NCBI GenBank assembly: GCA_964618405.1 | Contig: CAZUAY010000054.1 | Span: 1 to 16,666 of the forward strand | Source: JBBQIY01 sp964618405 | GTDB lineage: Bacteria; Verrucomicrobiota; Kiritimatiellia; RFP12; UBA3636 | DNA: 16,666 nt | Direction of reading: 5' to 3' | Shown here: positions 1 to 6,645 of the stretch, piece by piece | Numbering within the stretch: the first letter of the stretch is position 1 | How the letters are laid out: every line of letters starts with the position of its first letter | The notes under the pieces: generated by a model | The model's input: only the letters and a program-made list of their open reading frames with translations | Database searches by the model: none | Told to the model about the DNA's origin: nothing | Program-made: the position numbers and the translations under genes

Positions 1-48
1 GGGAGTAGAGTTTTTTCATGATGCATTTCCAGAAGCAGAGAGGTGCAT

Positions 49-890
49 TTAAGGCTTTGACCAAGTTCCATATTTGAGAATGCACCAGATGGCTTTGACG
101 CCGTCTTTCCAACCGATCTTTTTGCCTTCTTTATAGGTGCGTCCAGAATAGCTGATTCCCATTTCATAGATGCGGAAGCCTTTTCTAGCAACGGCGGCTG
201 TAACTTCGGGTTCGAAGCCGAAGCGATCTTGCTGAAGGTTCGGAAGGATTTCTTGGATACACTCGCGTCGGAAGAGTTTGTAACACGTTTCCATGTCGGT
301 GAGGTTGAGGTTGGTGAAGCAGTTGGAAAGCGTTGTTAGAAATTTATTGCCGACGGAATGCCAGAAGTAGAGGACACGATGCGCACGATTTCCGAGGAAG
401 CGGCTGCCGTAAACGACGTCGGCTTTGCCATCGATGATGGGCTTGAGCAGCATGGGGTATTCAGTGGGGTTGTATTCGAGGTCGGCGTCTTGGATGATGA
501 CGACGTCGCCTGTGATGTGTGCAAATCCGGTGCGGAGTGCAGCACCTTTGCCTTTGTTGACTTCGTGGTATTGAAGTGAAAGGGTGTTTCGGGGATCGTC
601 TTTGTAGTGGTCGGCGAGTTCCTGCATGACGGCTTTGGAGTTGTCGGTGCTGCAGTCGTCGACGAGGATGATTTGCTTTTTGATGGGAACGTCGGTGACG
701 GCTTTGAGGATGGTGGCGAGTGTTTTTTCTTCGTTGTAGACGGGGATGACGACGGAGAGGACGAAGTTGTCGGGTATGACGAAGAGGCCGAGAGATTTGC
801 AGACGGATTCGCCGAGGAAGTCGCAGGCTTTTTGGTAGCTGGCGGATGAGTAGGGGGCGGCTTGGGGAGTTGACANNNNNNNNNNGACAT
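49..890 (-). CDS. Family 2 glycosyltransferase, polyprenyl-phosphate mannose/glucose synthase-like
   Basis: Probably transfers a sugar from a nucleotide donor to a polyprenyl phosphate or glycan acceptor at the cytoplasmic membrane, as GT2 proteins of the DPM1/DPG-synthase type do. Reading continues in frame well upstream of the internal ATG at 627, to 873. That upstream part encodes the GT-A start: SVVIPVYNEE, then ILVDDCSTD. Numbering from the proposed start (275 aa), these lie at about residues 41-50 and 70-78. NKGKGAALRTG (about 107) and the metal-binding DAD (130-132) follow, then GSRF, TDMETCYKLFRR and RFGFEPE. No C-terminal membrane segment is visible, so it would be a soluble or peripheral single-domain enzyme. 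The start is hidden by the N-run at 876-885. Overlapping the GACA on both sides of the gap gives ATG-TCA-ACT in frame, so 890 is proposed as the start. The fold is certain; the sugar and acceptor are unknown. Confidence 0.86.
876..885. other. Assembly gap (10 N) in the glycosyltransferase start
   Basis: Ten N characters interrupt the 5' end of the glycosyltransferase. GACA ends the left flank (872-875) and begins the right flank (886-889). If these are one overlapping tetranucleotide, the N-run adds length that is not in the genome. Confidence 0.9.
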
Positions 891-969
891 GAGACGATCT
901 CGTTATGGGAAGGGTTTAAGGGGTAATTGTTGGGGTTGATCTTATCAAAAAACGATTGGAGACGGAATA

Positions 970-1443
970 GGTAATTGCGCCGCTGGGGCGGGCGAATGAA
1001 GCGCTGCTTTGCAGCAAGAAGCACTGCTACGCAGTATGAAGCGTTGCTACGCAACATGAAGCGCTGCTATGCAGCATGAAGCGGCTGCGCCGAATGGGCA
1101 GCGGGTTCGGAGCCCCCGCTGTACTGACTTGGGTGCGGCTAGACAAGCTGGAAGCTTGCGTTACTTTGCTGTGCGGAAACGGCGGCAGAGGCCTGCACGC
1201 CCTCCAGGGCTGGGGGTGGACGCCTTCGGCGAGTTGAAAGTTAGAAAGTTGCAAGTTGGAAAGTTGCTTTTCTGAGACTTGGGATGAACGGCGGCAGAGG
1301 CCTGCACGCCCTCCAGGGTGGGCGCCACAGGAGTGGCGGAATGAAGCGCTGCTACGCAGCATGAAGCACTGCTACGCAGTATGAAGAAATGAAGCGTTGC
1401 TACGCAACATGAAGGCGGCTTCGCCGAGTTTGCAGTTAGAAAG
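970..1443. repeat. Array of short hairpins and drifting direct repeats
   Basis: No gene is supported here. Four exact 20-bp units stand in tandem at 1001-1080. Each is a 5-bp stem around a 3-nt loop followed by an ATGAA-like spacer. The stems differ by paired changes: GCTGC/GCAGC, ACTGC/GCAGT, GTTGC/GCAAC, GCTGC/GCAGC. Similar hairpins recur at 1341-1411. A 32-bp segment at 1178-1209 is repeated exactly at 1287-1318. AAGTTGGAAAGTTGC-type direct repeats occur near 1235-1267 and 1435-1463. The hairpin CGCCAC-AGGA-GTGGCG lies near 1322-1337. Open frames across the array are low-complexity and change with each unit, so it is read as non-coding. Confidence 0.85.
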
Positions 1444-1884
1444 TTGCAAGTTGGAAAGTTGCTGGGGTTCAACTATGCAGGTGGGCTTTGCGTATATACG
1501 GGCAGGGATGCCCGTGGTCCCAGTGATTTGCCGGGTGTGGTGATTTGTCGACCGCGTGTATTCTCTGATAGTCGCGGCTATTTCAAGGAGGTTAACCGAA
1601 ATGACACGTATCGCGCGAATGGAATTGCGAGCGATTTTGTGCAGATTAATATGTCTTTTTCGCATGGCAATGTGCTTCGTGGCCTTCATTACCAACTTAA
1701 GTTTCCACAGGCGAAACTGGTTTCTGTGGCGTACGGACGAATTTTCGATGTTGTTGTGGATTGCCGGCGAAGCTTGGAAATGTTCGGGAAGTGGATTGGG
1801 GTTGAGCTCTCAGCGCCGCCTATGGCGGCGAATGAAGCGCTGCTTTGCAGCATGAAGCGCGACGCCACAGGAGTGGCGGAATGA
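1444..1884 (+). pseudogene. rmlC: Truncated dTDP-4-dehydrorhamnose 3,5-epimerase remnant, flanked by repeats
   Basis: RmlC epimerises C3 and C5 of dTDP-4-keto-6-deoxyglucose on the way to dTDP-L-rhamnose. Only the middle of the protein is recognisable, from DLPGV at about 1528 to GVELSA ending at 1815. It includes RGYFKE, FVQINMSFS, the LRGLHYQ motif with its active-site His, PQAKLVSV and the FDVVVDCRRS strand. The reading frame then passes into a hairpin repeat and stops at 1884. The C-terminal part of the cupin, with the catalytic Tyr region and IPEGFAHGF-type motif, is missing and is not found in the next 550 bases. The 5' end is also repeat: the frame opens with TTG inside AAGTTGGAAAG-type repeats, and the hairpin ACGGGCA-GGGA-TGCCCGT (1499-1516) lies just before the homologous part. 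No normal start or ribosome-binding site remains. A functional epimerase is very unlikely. Confidence 0.8.
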
Positions 1885-2430
1885 AGCGCCTACGGCATGA
1901 AGCACTGCTACGCAGTATGAAGCGGCTGCGCCGAGTAACAAGTAACAAGTGACAAGTGGCAAGTGGGCGGCTTCGCCGAGTGGGTGACGACACGGACGAA
2001 CACGGACTGGCAGGGACAAGCACGGACTGGCACGGACATGCACGGACTGACAGGGACGGACAGGGACGGTGGGACGCCGCTGAAGCGGCGAATGAAGCGC
2101 TGCTTTGCAGCATGAAGCGCGTCGCCACAGGAGTGGCGGAATGAAGCACCTACGGCATGAAGCGCTGCTACGCAGCATGAGGGGATAGGGGTGCGGCTAC
2201 GCCGAGTGGGAAGTGAGAAGTGGGAAGTGGGAAGGGCTTGGGTGGGTGCGCCGCGAGGCGGCGAGTTGAAAGTTGGAAAGTTGCAAGTTTGAAAGTTGCT
2301 TTGCGGGTGGCTTTGTGGGTGGCGGGGCGAGTACGGAGCTCCGCGTTCCCAGGGCTTGGCGGCGGAGCCAGGTGGGGAGAGAGGAATTACGAAATATGAA
2401 TTACGAATTGGGTGTGGGTGGGTAAGCTTT
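1885..2430. repeat. Repeat-only intergenic region
   Basis: No gene seen. A block of about 100 bp at 1816-1920 recurs at 2078-2180, with differences mostly in loops or paired stem positions. It contains GCTGC-TTT-GCAGC, CGCCAC-AGGA-GTGGCG, GCC-TAC-GGC and CTGC-TAC-GCAG hairpins. Between the copies lie AACAAGTGACAAGTGG-type repeats (1937-1967) and a roughly 10-bp tandem of CACGGACTGG/CACGGACATG units (about 1989-2068). After the second copy come GAAGTGGGAAGTG repeats (2207-2235), AAGTTGGAAAGTTGC repeats (2264-2301), GAATTACGAA repeats (2383-2410), and a TTTTTAACGCAAGG element (2427-2451) that recurs at 4686 and 6656. Confidence 0.8.
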
Positions 2431-3321
2431 TTAACGCAAGGTGCGCAAGGAAAAAGCTTCGATTAGCTTTTGTACGGATCGATAGATCATTTCGGGATTC
2501 GTCTGAGTTCTTTCTCTCGGGGGGACGTCGGCTGATTCGTGGATGCGGACGGCCGATGTGACACCTTCCGATGTTTCGGTCGCAAACAGTTGTTGAAGCG
2601 CAGACTTGAAGTTCTTAGACCACTTCGTATTGAACTCACTATTGAGCGCTTGGAACTCTTCGTGTAGGTTGTCCATTGCCTGACGAAAAATGACGGAGAC
2701 CTCATAGATGTAGTAGCAATCTTTAGCCATGCTTTCGATCGGACGTCCCTGCTCTCGGATGAGCACCTTTTGCATTACGTAAGCGGAAGGATTCGGAATG
2801 CGGACGTAAAGTCCGGCGATATCCTCAAATCCGGCGATATCGTGCATGTTCACTTGCCAAGGACGGAATAAGAGCAGTTCGAGATAACGTAACGGCTGAG
2901 CATACAGTCCGGTCTGTACCTGAGTGGAAGTTGGTGTGTGCGAGCTACGCGAGCCCTTCAGTCCTGACAGGGGACAGAGGAACTCTATCTCAGCCCCTCT
3001 CATCCCCGACGCGTGCTTCTCATTGAGATTATACTTGATGACGGGCATGTCTGTTCCTCCGTATTTCTCTTCAACAAAGTCAGCTTGTTTCATCAGTTCG
3101 GACAACGGCTTGGTTCTTGTTGGGACTTCCAGCCTTTGGGGAAGTGCTAAATCCACGTCCATCGTGCCGAGGTAGGTCGGCCAAGGCCGCGATGCCGATG
3201 GATGATGTCGGTAGAGTGCGTTGGCGCACCCGCCGATGTACACAAGGGAGTCGGCATAGGGGGCTATGGTCGTGACTGTCCGCTTGAAGAAATCGTTGAA
3301 TGCCTGATCGCTGAAAAGCAT
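2431..3321 (-). CDS. Nucleotidyltransferase-fold protein, probable AbiEii-like toxin (GSU2403-like)
   Basis: Predicted member of the DNA polymerase beta-like nucleotidyltransferase fold, 296 aa. In the proposed numbering, YIGGCANALY (28-37) resembles the glycine-rich helix turn. MDVDLAL supplies the acidic pair D55-x-D57, and AEIEFLCPL (110-118) the third acidic strand. The C-terminal half is helical with no recognised motif. In AbiE-type (type IV) systems such proteins are toxins that modify RNA or tRNA ends; that role is inferred here from fold and neighbour. The ATG at 3321 is chosen over a longer frame to 3420 because it has a strong ribosome-binding site (GAGGAGGT, spacing about 5) and starts two bases after the upstream gene's stop. 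Coupled translation with the AbiEi-like gene is therefore likely. A housekeeping nucleotidyltransferase is less likely given the pairing and repeat setting. Confidence 0.72.
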   Translation of the reverse strand: MLFSDQAFNDFFKRTVTTIAPYADSLVYIGGCANALYRHHPSASRPWPTYLGTMDVDLALPQRLEVPTRTKPLSELMKQADFVEEKYGGTDMPVIKYNLNEKHASGMRGAEIEFLCPLSGLKGSRSSHTPTSTQVQTGLYAQPLRYLELLLFRPWQVNMHDIAGFEDIAGLYVRIPNPSAYVMQKVLIREQGRPIESMAKDCYYIYEVSVIFRQAMDNLHEEFQALNSEFNTKWSKNFKSALQQLFATETSEGVTSAVRIHESADVPPRERTQTNPEMIYRSVQKLIEAFSLRTLR

Positions 3322-3323
3322 GC

Positions 3324-4478
3324 TTACCTCCTCGCAAAGTGGGGTTGAAGAATGTGCTCGTAGATGAAATCGGCTTGCTCTCGGCCGCGTGCGGGGGATG
3401 GACGCACGTCGAGGAAACATTGGAGCGCATCAACCACGGGTACTCCGTCCACCATGACGCACCCTCGGCCGATGCTGTCGGATATCCCATCGACCTCGAT
3501 CGAAAGTAAGCCTTCACCGTTTGTGACGGGGACGAGTTCCAAGGCCGCCATGACCTCTTCGATGGGAACGGCTCCTATGTAGAGCTTAGCACTGCGCTGG
3601 TTGGAGCGCCCTAGCCCAAGCAGGTGGCAGGCTAAGTGCGAGCCGACGATGACAGGCGGGTTCTCAGAAACCTTCGTTGTCTTCCTGCAGTAATTCCGGA
3701 GATTTGCTAGTAACTCGGCCTCTGGCACGTCGCCGTACAGCGGACGAACATCGACGACCTGGCGACGGCTGTGTTTGAGAGCGTGGACCCAGTCGTCGAG
3801 TAACTCGCGGTGGTTGAGAACCGTGAAAGTGTCCCTCTCGCGACTGAGAAAGCCTGCGTCCTCCGCCCGAGAAACGAAGGATGATACAACGGATTGCGAA
3901 ACGTCAGAGCACTGGATGAGTTCTGCGCTTGAACGAGGTGAATGGTTGGGCCCGAACCAGTAACGAGGATCGATTCCGGGTAGCAGGATGGATTTCCACA
4001 GCCATTGGCTTTTCGGGGAAAAGAGTGCTCGGCTACTAACAGCTCGAGCCGGCACACTGCTTACGCGCCGAGGCCTTTCAGCTTGGATGAGCTCGTTAAT
4101 GTCTGGCGCGAGATGCAGCCGAATATCCCCATCCCGTGATGCTAGGATCCAACATAGGCTGGGAAGGAACTTGTCTGCGTATTCCTTTAGGTCGGCCTCG
4201 GCGTCGCGTCCCATCCGTCTGAATTCGACAACCAACATCAGACGAACCGACTTTTCTAGGTTGGAAGCCTGAAATCGCAGGATGGCATCTCCGATCAAAG
4301 CGCGGAATTCGCGTGATCGATAGATGGAGACCACGTTGGCTTCGATCACGAAACGGTCGTCTTGTTTTTGATAAGCTAGGTCAAAGGGTACCGACTGCTG
4401 ATTTTGTTTAGGTACGAAGCCACGTTGACGTAGAATCTCGTCGACTCGGTTCAGAAATATGGCATCATTTTTTTTCAT
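3324..4478 (-). CDS. Probable AbiEi-family antitoxin/transcriptional regulator
   Basis: First gene of a two-gene operon with the nucleotidyltransferase. From the ATG at 4478 it has 384 aa. Residues 1-140 form an alpha/beta region (FVIEANVVSIYRS, LMLVVEFRR) that I do not recognise. A winged-helix-like segment follows at about 183-222 (SAELIQCSDVSQSVVSSFV, then EDAGFLSRE). Towards the end come GSHLACHLLGLG (279-290) and VDALQCFLDVR...GREQADFI (349-372). The last resembles the C-terminal LDL...GREQA motif of AbiEi-type antitoxins. The expected role is to neutralise the downstream toxin and repress its own promoter. An in-frame TTG at 4538 would extend the protein, but that stretch is the promoter itself, and ATG 4478 has AAGGGGGGTG seven bases upstream. 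The AbiEi label rests on these short motifs and gene order. Confidence 0.68.
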   Translation of the reverse strand: MKKNDAIFLNRVDEILRQRGFVPKQNQQSVPFDLAYQKQDDRFVIEANVVSIYRSREFRALIGDAILRFQASNLEKSVRLMLVVEFRRMGRDAEADLKEYADKFLPSLCWILASRDGDIRLHLAPDINELIQAERPRRVSSVPARAVSSRALFSPKSQWLWKSILLPGIDPRYWFGPNHSPRSSAELIQCSDVSQSVVSSFVSRAEDAGFLSRERDTFTVLNHRELLDDWVHALKHSRRQVVDVRPLYGDVPEAELLANLRNYCRKTTKVSENPPVIVGSHLACHLLGLGRSNQRSAKLYIGAVPIEEVMAALELVPVTNGEGLLSIEVDGISDSIGRGCVMVDGVPVVDALQCFLDVRPSPARGREQADFIYEHILQPHFARR

Positions 4479-4496
4479 GCTGAAACACCCCCCTTT

Positions 4497-4538
4497 ATTT
4501 GTGTGCACAAATATATCTGTGTTCACAGATGTTGTCAA
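4497..4538 (-). promoter_or_regulatory. Toxin-antitoxin promoter with two overlapping palindromic operators
   Basis: On the minus strand TTGACA (4538-4533) and TATATT (4515-4510) are separated by exactly 17 bases, a near-ideal sigma-70 promoter. The predicted transcript start is near 4503, giving a leader of about 25 nt to ATG 4478. Two 16-bp inverted repeats share the form ATYTGTG-NN-CACARAT. One (4515-4530) fills the -35/-10 spacer; the other (4497-4512) covers the -10 edge and start point. Their centres are 18 bp apart. This is the layout expected for autorepression; AbiEi antitoxins are known to bind inverted repeats in their own promoter. Confidence 0.8.
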
Positions 4539-4886
4539 TGATTATCTTGCTATCTTGCTATCCGCGAGGAGAGGAGAGCCGCGAGGAGGTTATCGACGTA
4601 ATCGACACATCGACGAAATCGACCCCGAGAGGAAACTGTTGAATTACAAATTACGAATTATGAATTACGAATTGGGAGTGGATAAGCTTTTTAACGCAAA
4701 GGGCGCAAAGGGGGCGCGAAGGTCGCAAGGGGGGCAAGAGGGTGCTCGTCTGCGTCAAAGTATCAAAGCGTCAAAGGGTCAGCTCTTTAGCGGTGAATAT
4801 CCAACAGCCAACAAGGAACCTCCCTATCCAATAAGAGACCTCTCGCAAACAGAGGCGCCACTACCGCGGCTGAGAGTCTAAAGAGG
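4539..4886. repeat. Repeat-rich intergenic region
   Basis: No gene supported. It holds ATCGAC-spaced repeats (about 4590-4623), a GAATTACGAATT tract (4648-4674), a TTTTTAACGCAAAGG element (4686-4730), and the phrase GTGCTCGTCTGCGTCAAAGT at 4741-4760, which recurs at 7643-7662 followed by more TCAAAG steps. A plus-strand frame spanning 4459-4881 is made of these repeats and is rejected as coding. Confidence 0.75.
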
Positions 4887-6170
4887 TCATGCGCCAAGCA
4901 ATGCGGCGGGAACCACGGCGATGCCATCCCGGCGGCGGTAGGCCAGGTTTCCAGTGGTGAGCACGACGGCATCGGATAGATCCGCCCCCATGATCTCCTT
5001 GAGCCAGAGGAGATGGCGCACGTCGTCGTCCTTGACGGAAGGCGACAGCTTGACTTCTACCGCGACGACGTGATTTCCGCGTTGAACGATAAAGTCGACT
5101 TCATGATGTCCGCTCTGGGTTCGCAGAAAGGAGAGTGTGGCACCGTTTACGGTCGCATACGTACGAAGGCTTAGTTGGATAAGCGATTCGAAAAGGCGTC
5201 CGACGATGTTTCCGTATTTGGCATCAAAGCCAGTCTCCACCGAGGACGGATCCAGAATTTTGGCGCTGTCGATGTTCAGTAAGTAGGCGGCAAAGGCCGG
5301 ATCTGCAAGAAAATGTTTGGGAGTACGCTTGAGCCGAGCATGATAGTCCGTTCCGTTCAGCCACGCGGGAATCTCGTCTATTAGCCAAAGATTTTCAAGT
5401 GCTTCGCGGTAGGCGATGGTCGTCTTGGCTGCAGGTTTGGCGGATTCACCGGGCGTAGAGGCGTCTAGGATTTCGGTATAACCCGCATCGGTCGAGACGG
5501 CGGCGGCATACGCCCTGAGCCAACGCATAAGCGTTTGGGGCTGACGAAGCCGGATTCCCTGCTGAACAAAATCGTGAGAGAGCATGCTTGCCAGATAGGA
5601 ATCCATCATCCGGTTTCTGGCCGATGGAGAAAACCGCCGCAACCCAGGCAGGCCTGAGGCGACAATCTCTTGCATATACTGTTCAAATCGGATCTCGGTT
5701 TCGCCTGCAATGGGCAGTGCGAAAGGGCTTTTACTTGCTAGCATGGCGCCTAGGGACACGGTCGGGATGGAGAGTCCTCGTTCTGCGAGGGAAAGCGGGA
5801 ACATACGAGTCTTCAGGATCCGGCCGGCTCCGGAATGAATGTTCACATCTGCATTGGCGATAGAGCCTGTCAGGAGAAATGCTCCGGCTGGTGCGCCTGC
5901 GTCGACTTCCCGACGCACGAAGTCCCAGACCTGAGGGATCTTCTGCCATTCATCGATCAACACGGGACGTGGAGATGTCCCAAGTCGCGATATGCTATTG
6001 GCGACAAGGATTGCATCACCTTCCTTATCTAGTTCGAAGACGGTCTGGGCAAGGCGAGTGGCCGAAGCTGTCTTTCCTATGCCTTTTAGGCCATCGATAG
6101 CAATAGCTGGCAACTCGTGCATCAATTCCACAAGGTGTTTTTCAATCAATCGGCTGTAATAGTGATCCAT
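4887..6170 (-). CDS. AAA+ ATPase with C-terminal DUF4143 (AAA_14-type)
   Basis: P-loop ATPase of the widespread AAA_14/DUF4143 family, 427 aa from ATG 6170. No cellular role is established for most members. Walker A is GLKGIGKT (27-34), Walker B VLIDEW (D73, E74), and the sensor-like strand FLLTGS (98-103). The middle is helical (LASMLSHDF). The C-terminal DUF4143 part ends in VDFIV...VEVK, with D359, E372 and K374 in a D-X12-E-x-K spacing like that of PD-(D/E)xK nucleases. The frame stays open to a GTG at 6260, but that extension is direct-repeat DNA and would give an unusual N-terminus. ATG 6170 places the P-loop where the family normally has it. There is no Shine-Dalgarno sequence before this ATG, and a promoter sits directly against it. 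It stands alone among repeats, close to the toxin-antitoxin operon. Confidence 0.87.
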   Translation of the reverse strand: MDHYYSRLIEKHLVELMHELPAIAIDGLKGIGKTASATRLAQTVFELDKEGDAILVANSISRLGTSPRPVLIDEWQKIPQVWDFVRREVDAGAPAGAFLLTGSIANADVNIHSGAGRILKTRMFPLSLAERGLSIPTVSLGAMLASKSPFALPIAGETEIRFEQYMQEIVASGLPGLRRFSPSARNRMMDSYLASMLSHDFVQQGIRLRQPQTLMRWLRAYAAAVSTDAGYTEILDASTPGESAKPAAKTTIAYREALENLWLIDEIPAWLNGTDYHARLKRTPKHFLADPAFAAYLLNIDSAKILDPSSVETGFDAKYGNIVGRLFESLIQLSLRTYATVNGATLSFLRTQSGHHEVDFIVQRGNHVVAVEVKLSPSVKDDDVRHLLWLKEIMGADLSDAVVLTTGNLAYRRRDGIAVVPAALLGA

Positions 6171-6177
6171 GGAGGAA

Positions 6178-6206
6178 AGATTACTCGTTCTCATTATGAA
6201 AGTCAA
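6178..6206 (-). promoter_or_regulatory. Candidate promoter for the DUF4143 ATPase, predicting a leaderless mRNA
   Basis: TTGACT (6206-6201) and TAATCT (6183-6178) on the minus strand have a 17-bp spacer. Seven bases (TTCCTCC) then lead to ATG 6170, so transcription would begin at about the ATG itself. The -35 element is part of the third upstream direct repeat. Confidence 0.5.
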
Positions 6207-6257
6207 CGATTTACACGTATGTAAGTCAACGATATCTTGTTTTAAGGTCAACGATTT
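6202..6257 (-). repeat. Three direct repeats upstream of the DUF4143 ATPase
   Basis: Read in the gene's direction, ATCGTTGAC occurs three times, at 6255-6247, 6233-6225 and 6210-6202. The steps are 22 and 23 bp, about two helical turns each. The core is conserved (WATCGTTGACYT) while the bases between differ. The third copy ends 32 bp before the ATG. This looks like a binding array for a regulator or for the gene product. Confidence 0.75.
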
Positions 6258-6260
6258 CAC

Positions 6261-6645
6261 GTGTTTTGAATTATGAATTACGAATTACGAATTGAGTGCG
6301 GGGAGAAGGTGCTAGGTTTTAGGNNNNNNNNNNNNNNNNNNNNNNNNNNNNNNNNNNNNNNNNNNNNNNNNNNNNNNNNNNNNNNNNNNNNNNNNNNNNN
6401 NNNNNNNNNNNNNNNNNNNNNNNCCTTAGGCCCTAGCGGGGAGAGAATTACGAATTACGAATTACGAATTACGAATTAGGGGTAGAGAGAGGTGCTAGGT
6501 TTTAGGCCTTAGGCCCTAGCGGGGAGAGAATTACGAATTACGAATTACGAATTACGAATTACGAATTGAGAGTGGAGAGAGTGGTTAGGTTTTAGGCCAT
6601 AGGCCCTAGCGGGGAGAGAATTACGAATTACGAAATTGGGTGCGG
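6261..6645. repeat. GAATTACGAATT tandem tracts and TAGGTTTTAGGCC elements
   Basis: Two repeat families alternate. Family one is a 5-10 bp period GAATTACGAATT tract at 6266-6292, 6446-6477, 6528-6569 and 6618-6636. Family two is a unit of about 35 bp built on GGTTTTAGGCCTTAGG and ending CCCTAGCGGGGAGAGA, at 6483-6527 and 6576-6620, and once more split by the N-gap. The same pair appears at 7510-7640 and 9085-9268, and partly at 2383, 4648, 12044 and 15374. No coding sequence. Confidence 0.85.
6324..6423. other. Assembly gap (100 N) inside a repeat unit
   Basis: One hundred N characters. The left flank ends GCTAGGTTTTAGG and the right flank begins CCTTAGGCCCTAG. Placed side by side these make one perfect copy of the repeat seen at 6489 and 9126. 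The 100-base size is a conventional filler; the real content is probably an unknown number of repeat copies. Confidence 0.9.

Noticed and set aside
336..890. Open frame on the minus strand rich in Ser, Pro, Thr and Lys
   Set aside because: It is a shadow of the glycosyltransferase in another frame: composition is biased, there are no domain motifs, and it crosses the N-run.
1001..1080. Possible CRISPR array (regular 20-bp period)
   Set aside because: Units abut with no unique spacers, and no cas gene is present.
1810..2178. Minus-strand frames encoding repeated MLRSSASCCVA-like peptides
   Set aside because: They are translations of the hairpin array; the frame changes from unit to unit and there is no ribosome-binding site.
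4479..4538. N-terminal extension of the AbiEi-like protein to a TTG at 4538
   Set aside because: The extension consists of the -35, -10 and operators; ATG 4478 has its own ribosome-binding site.
6171..6260. N-terminal extension of the minus-strand ATPase to a GTG at 6260
   Set aside because: The extension is direct-repeat DNA with no ribosome-binding site, and family members begin near MDHYY.
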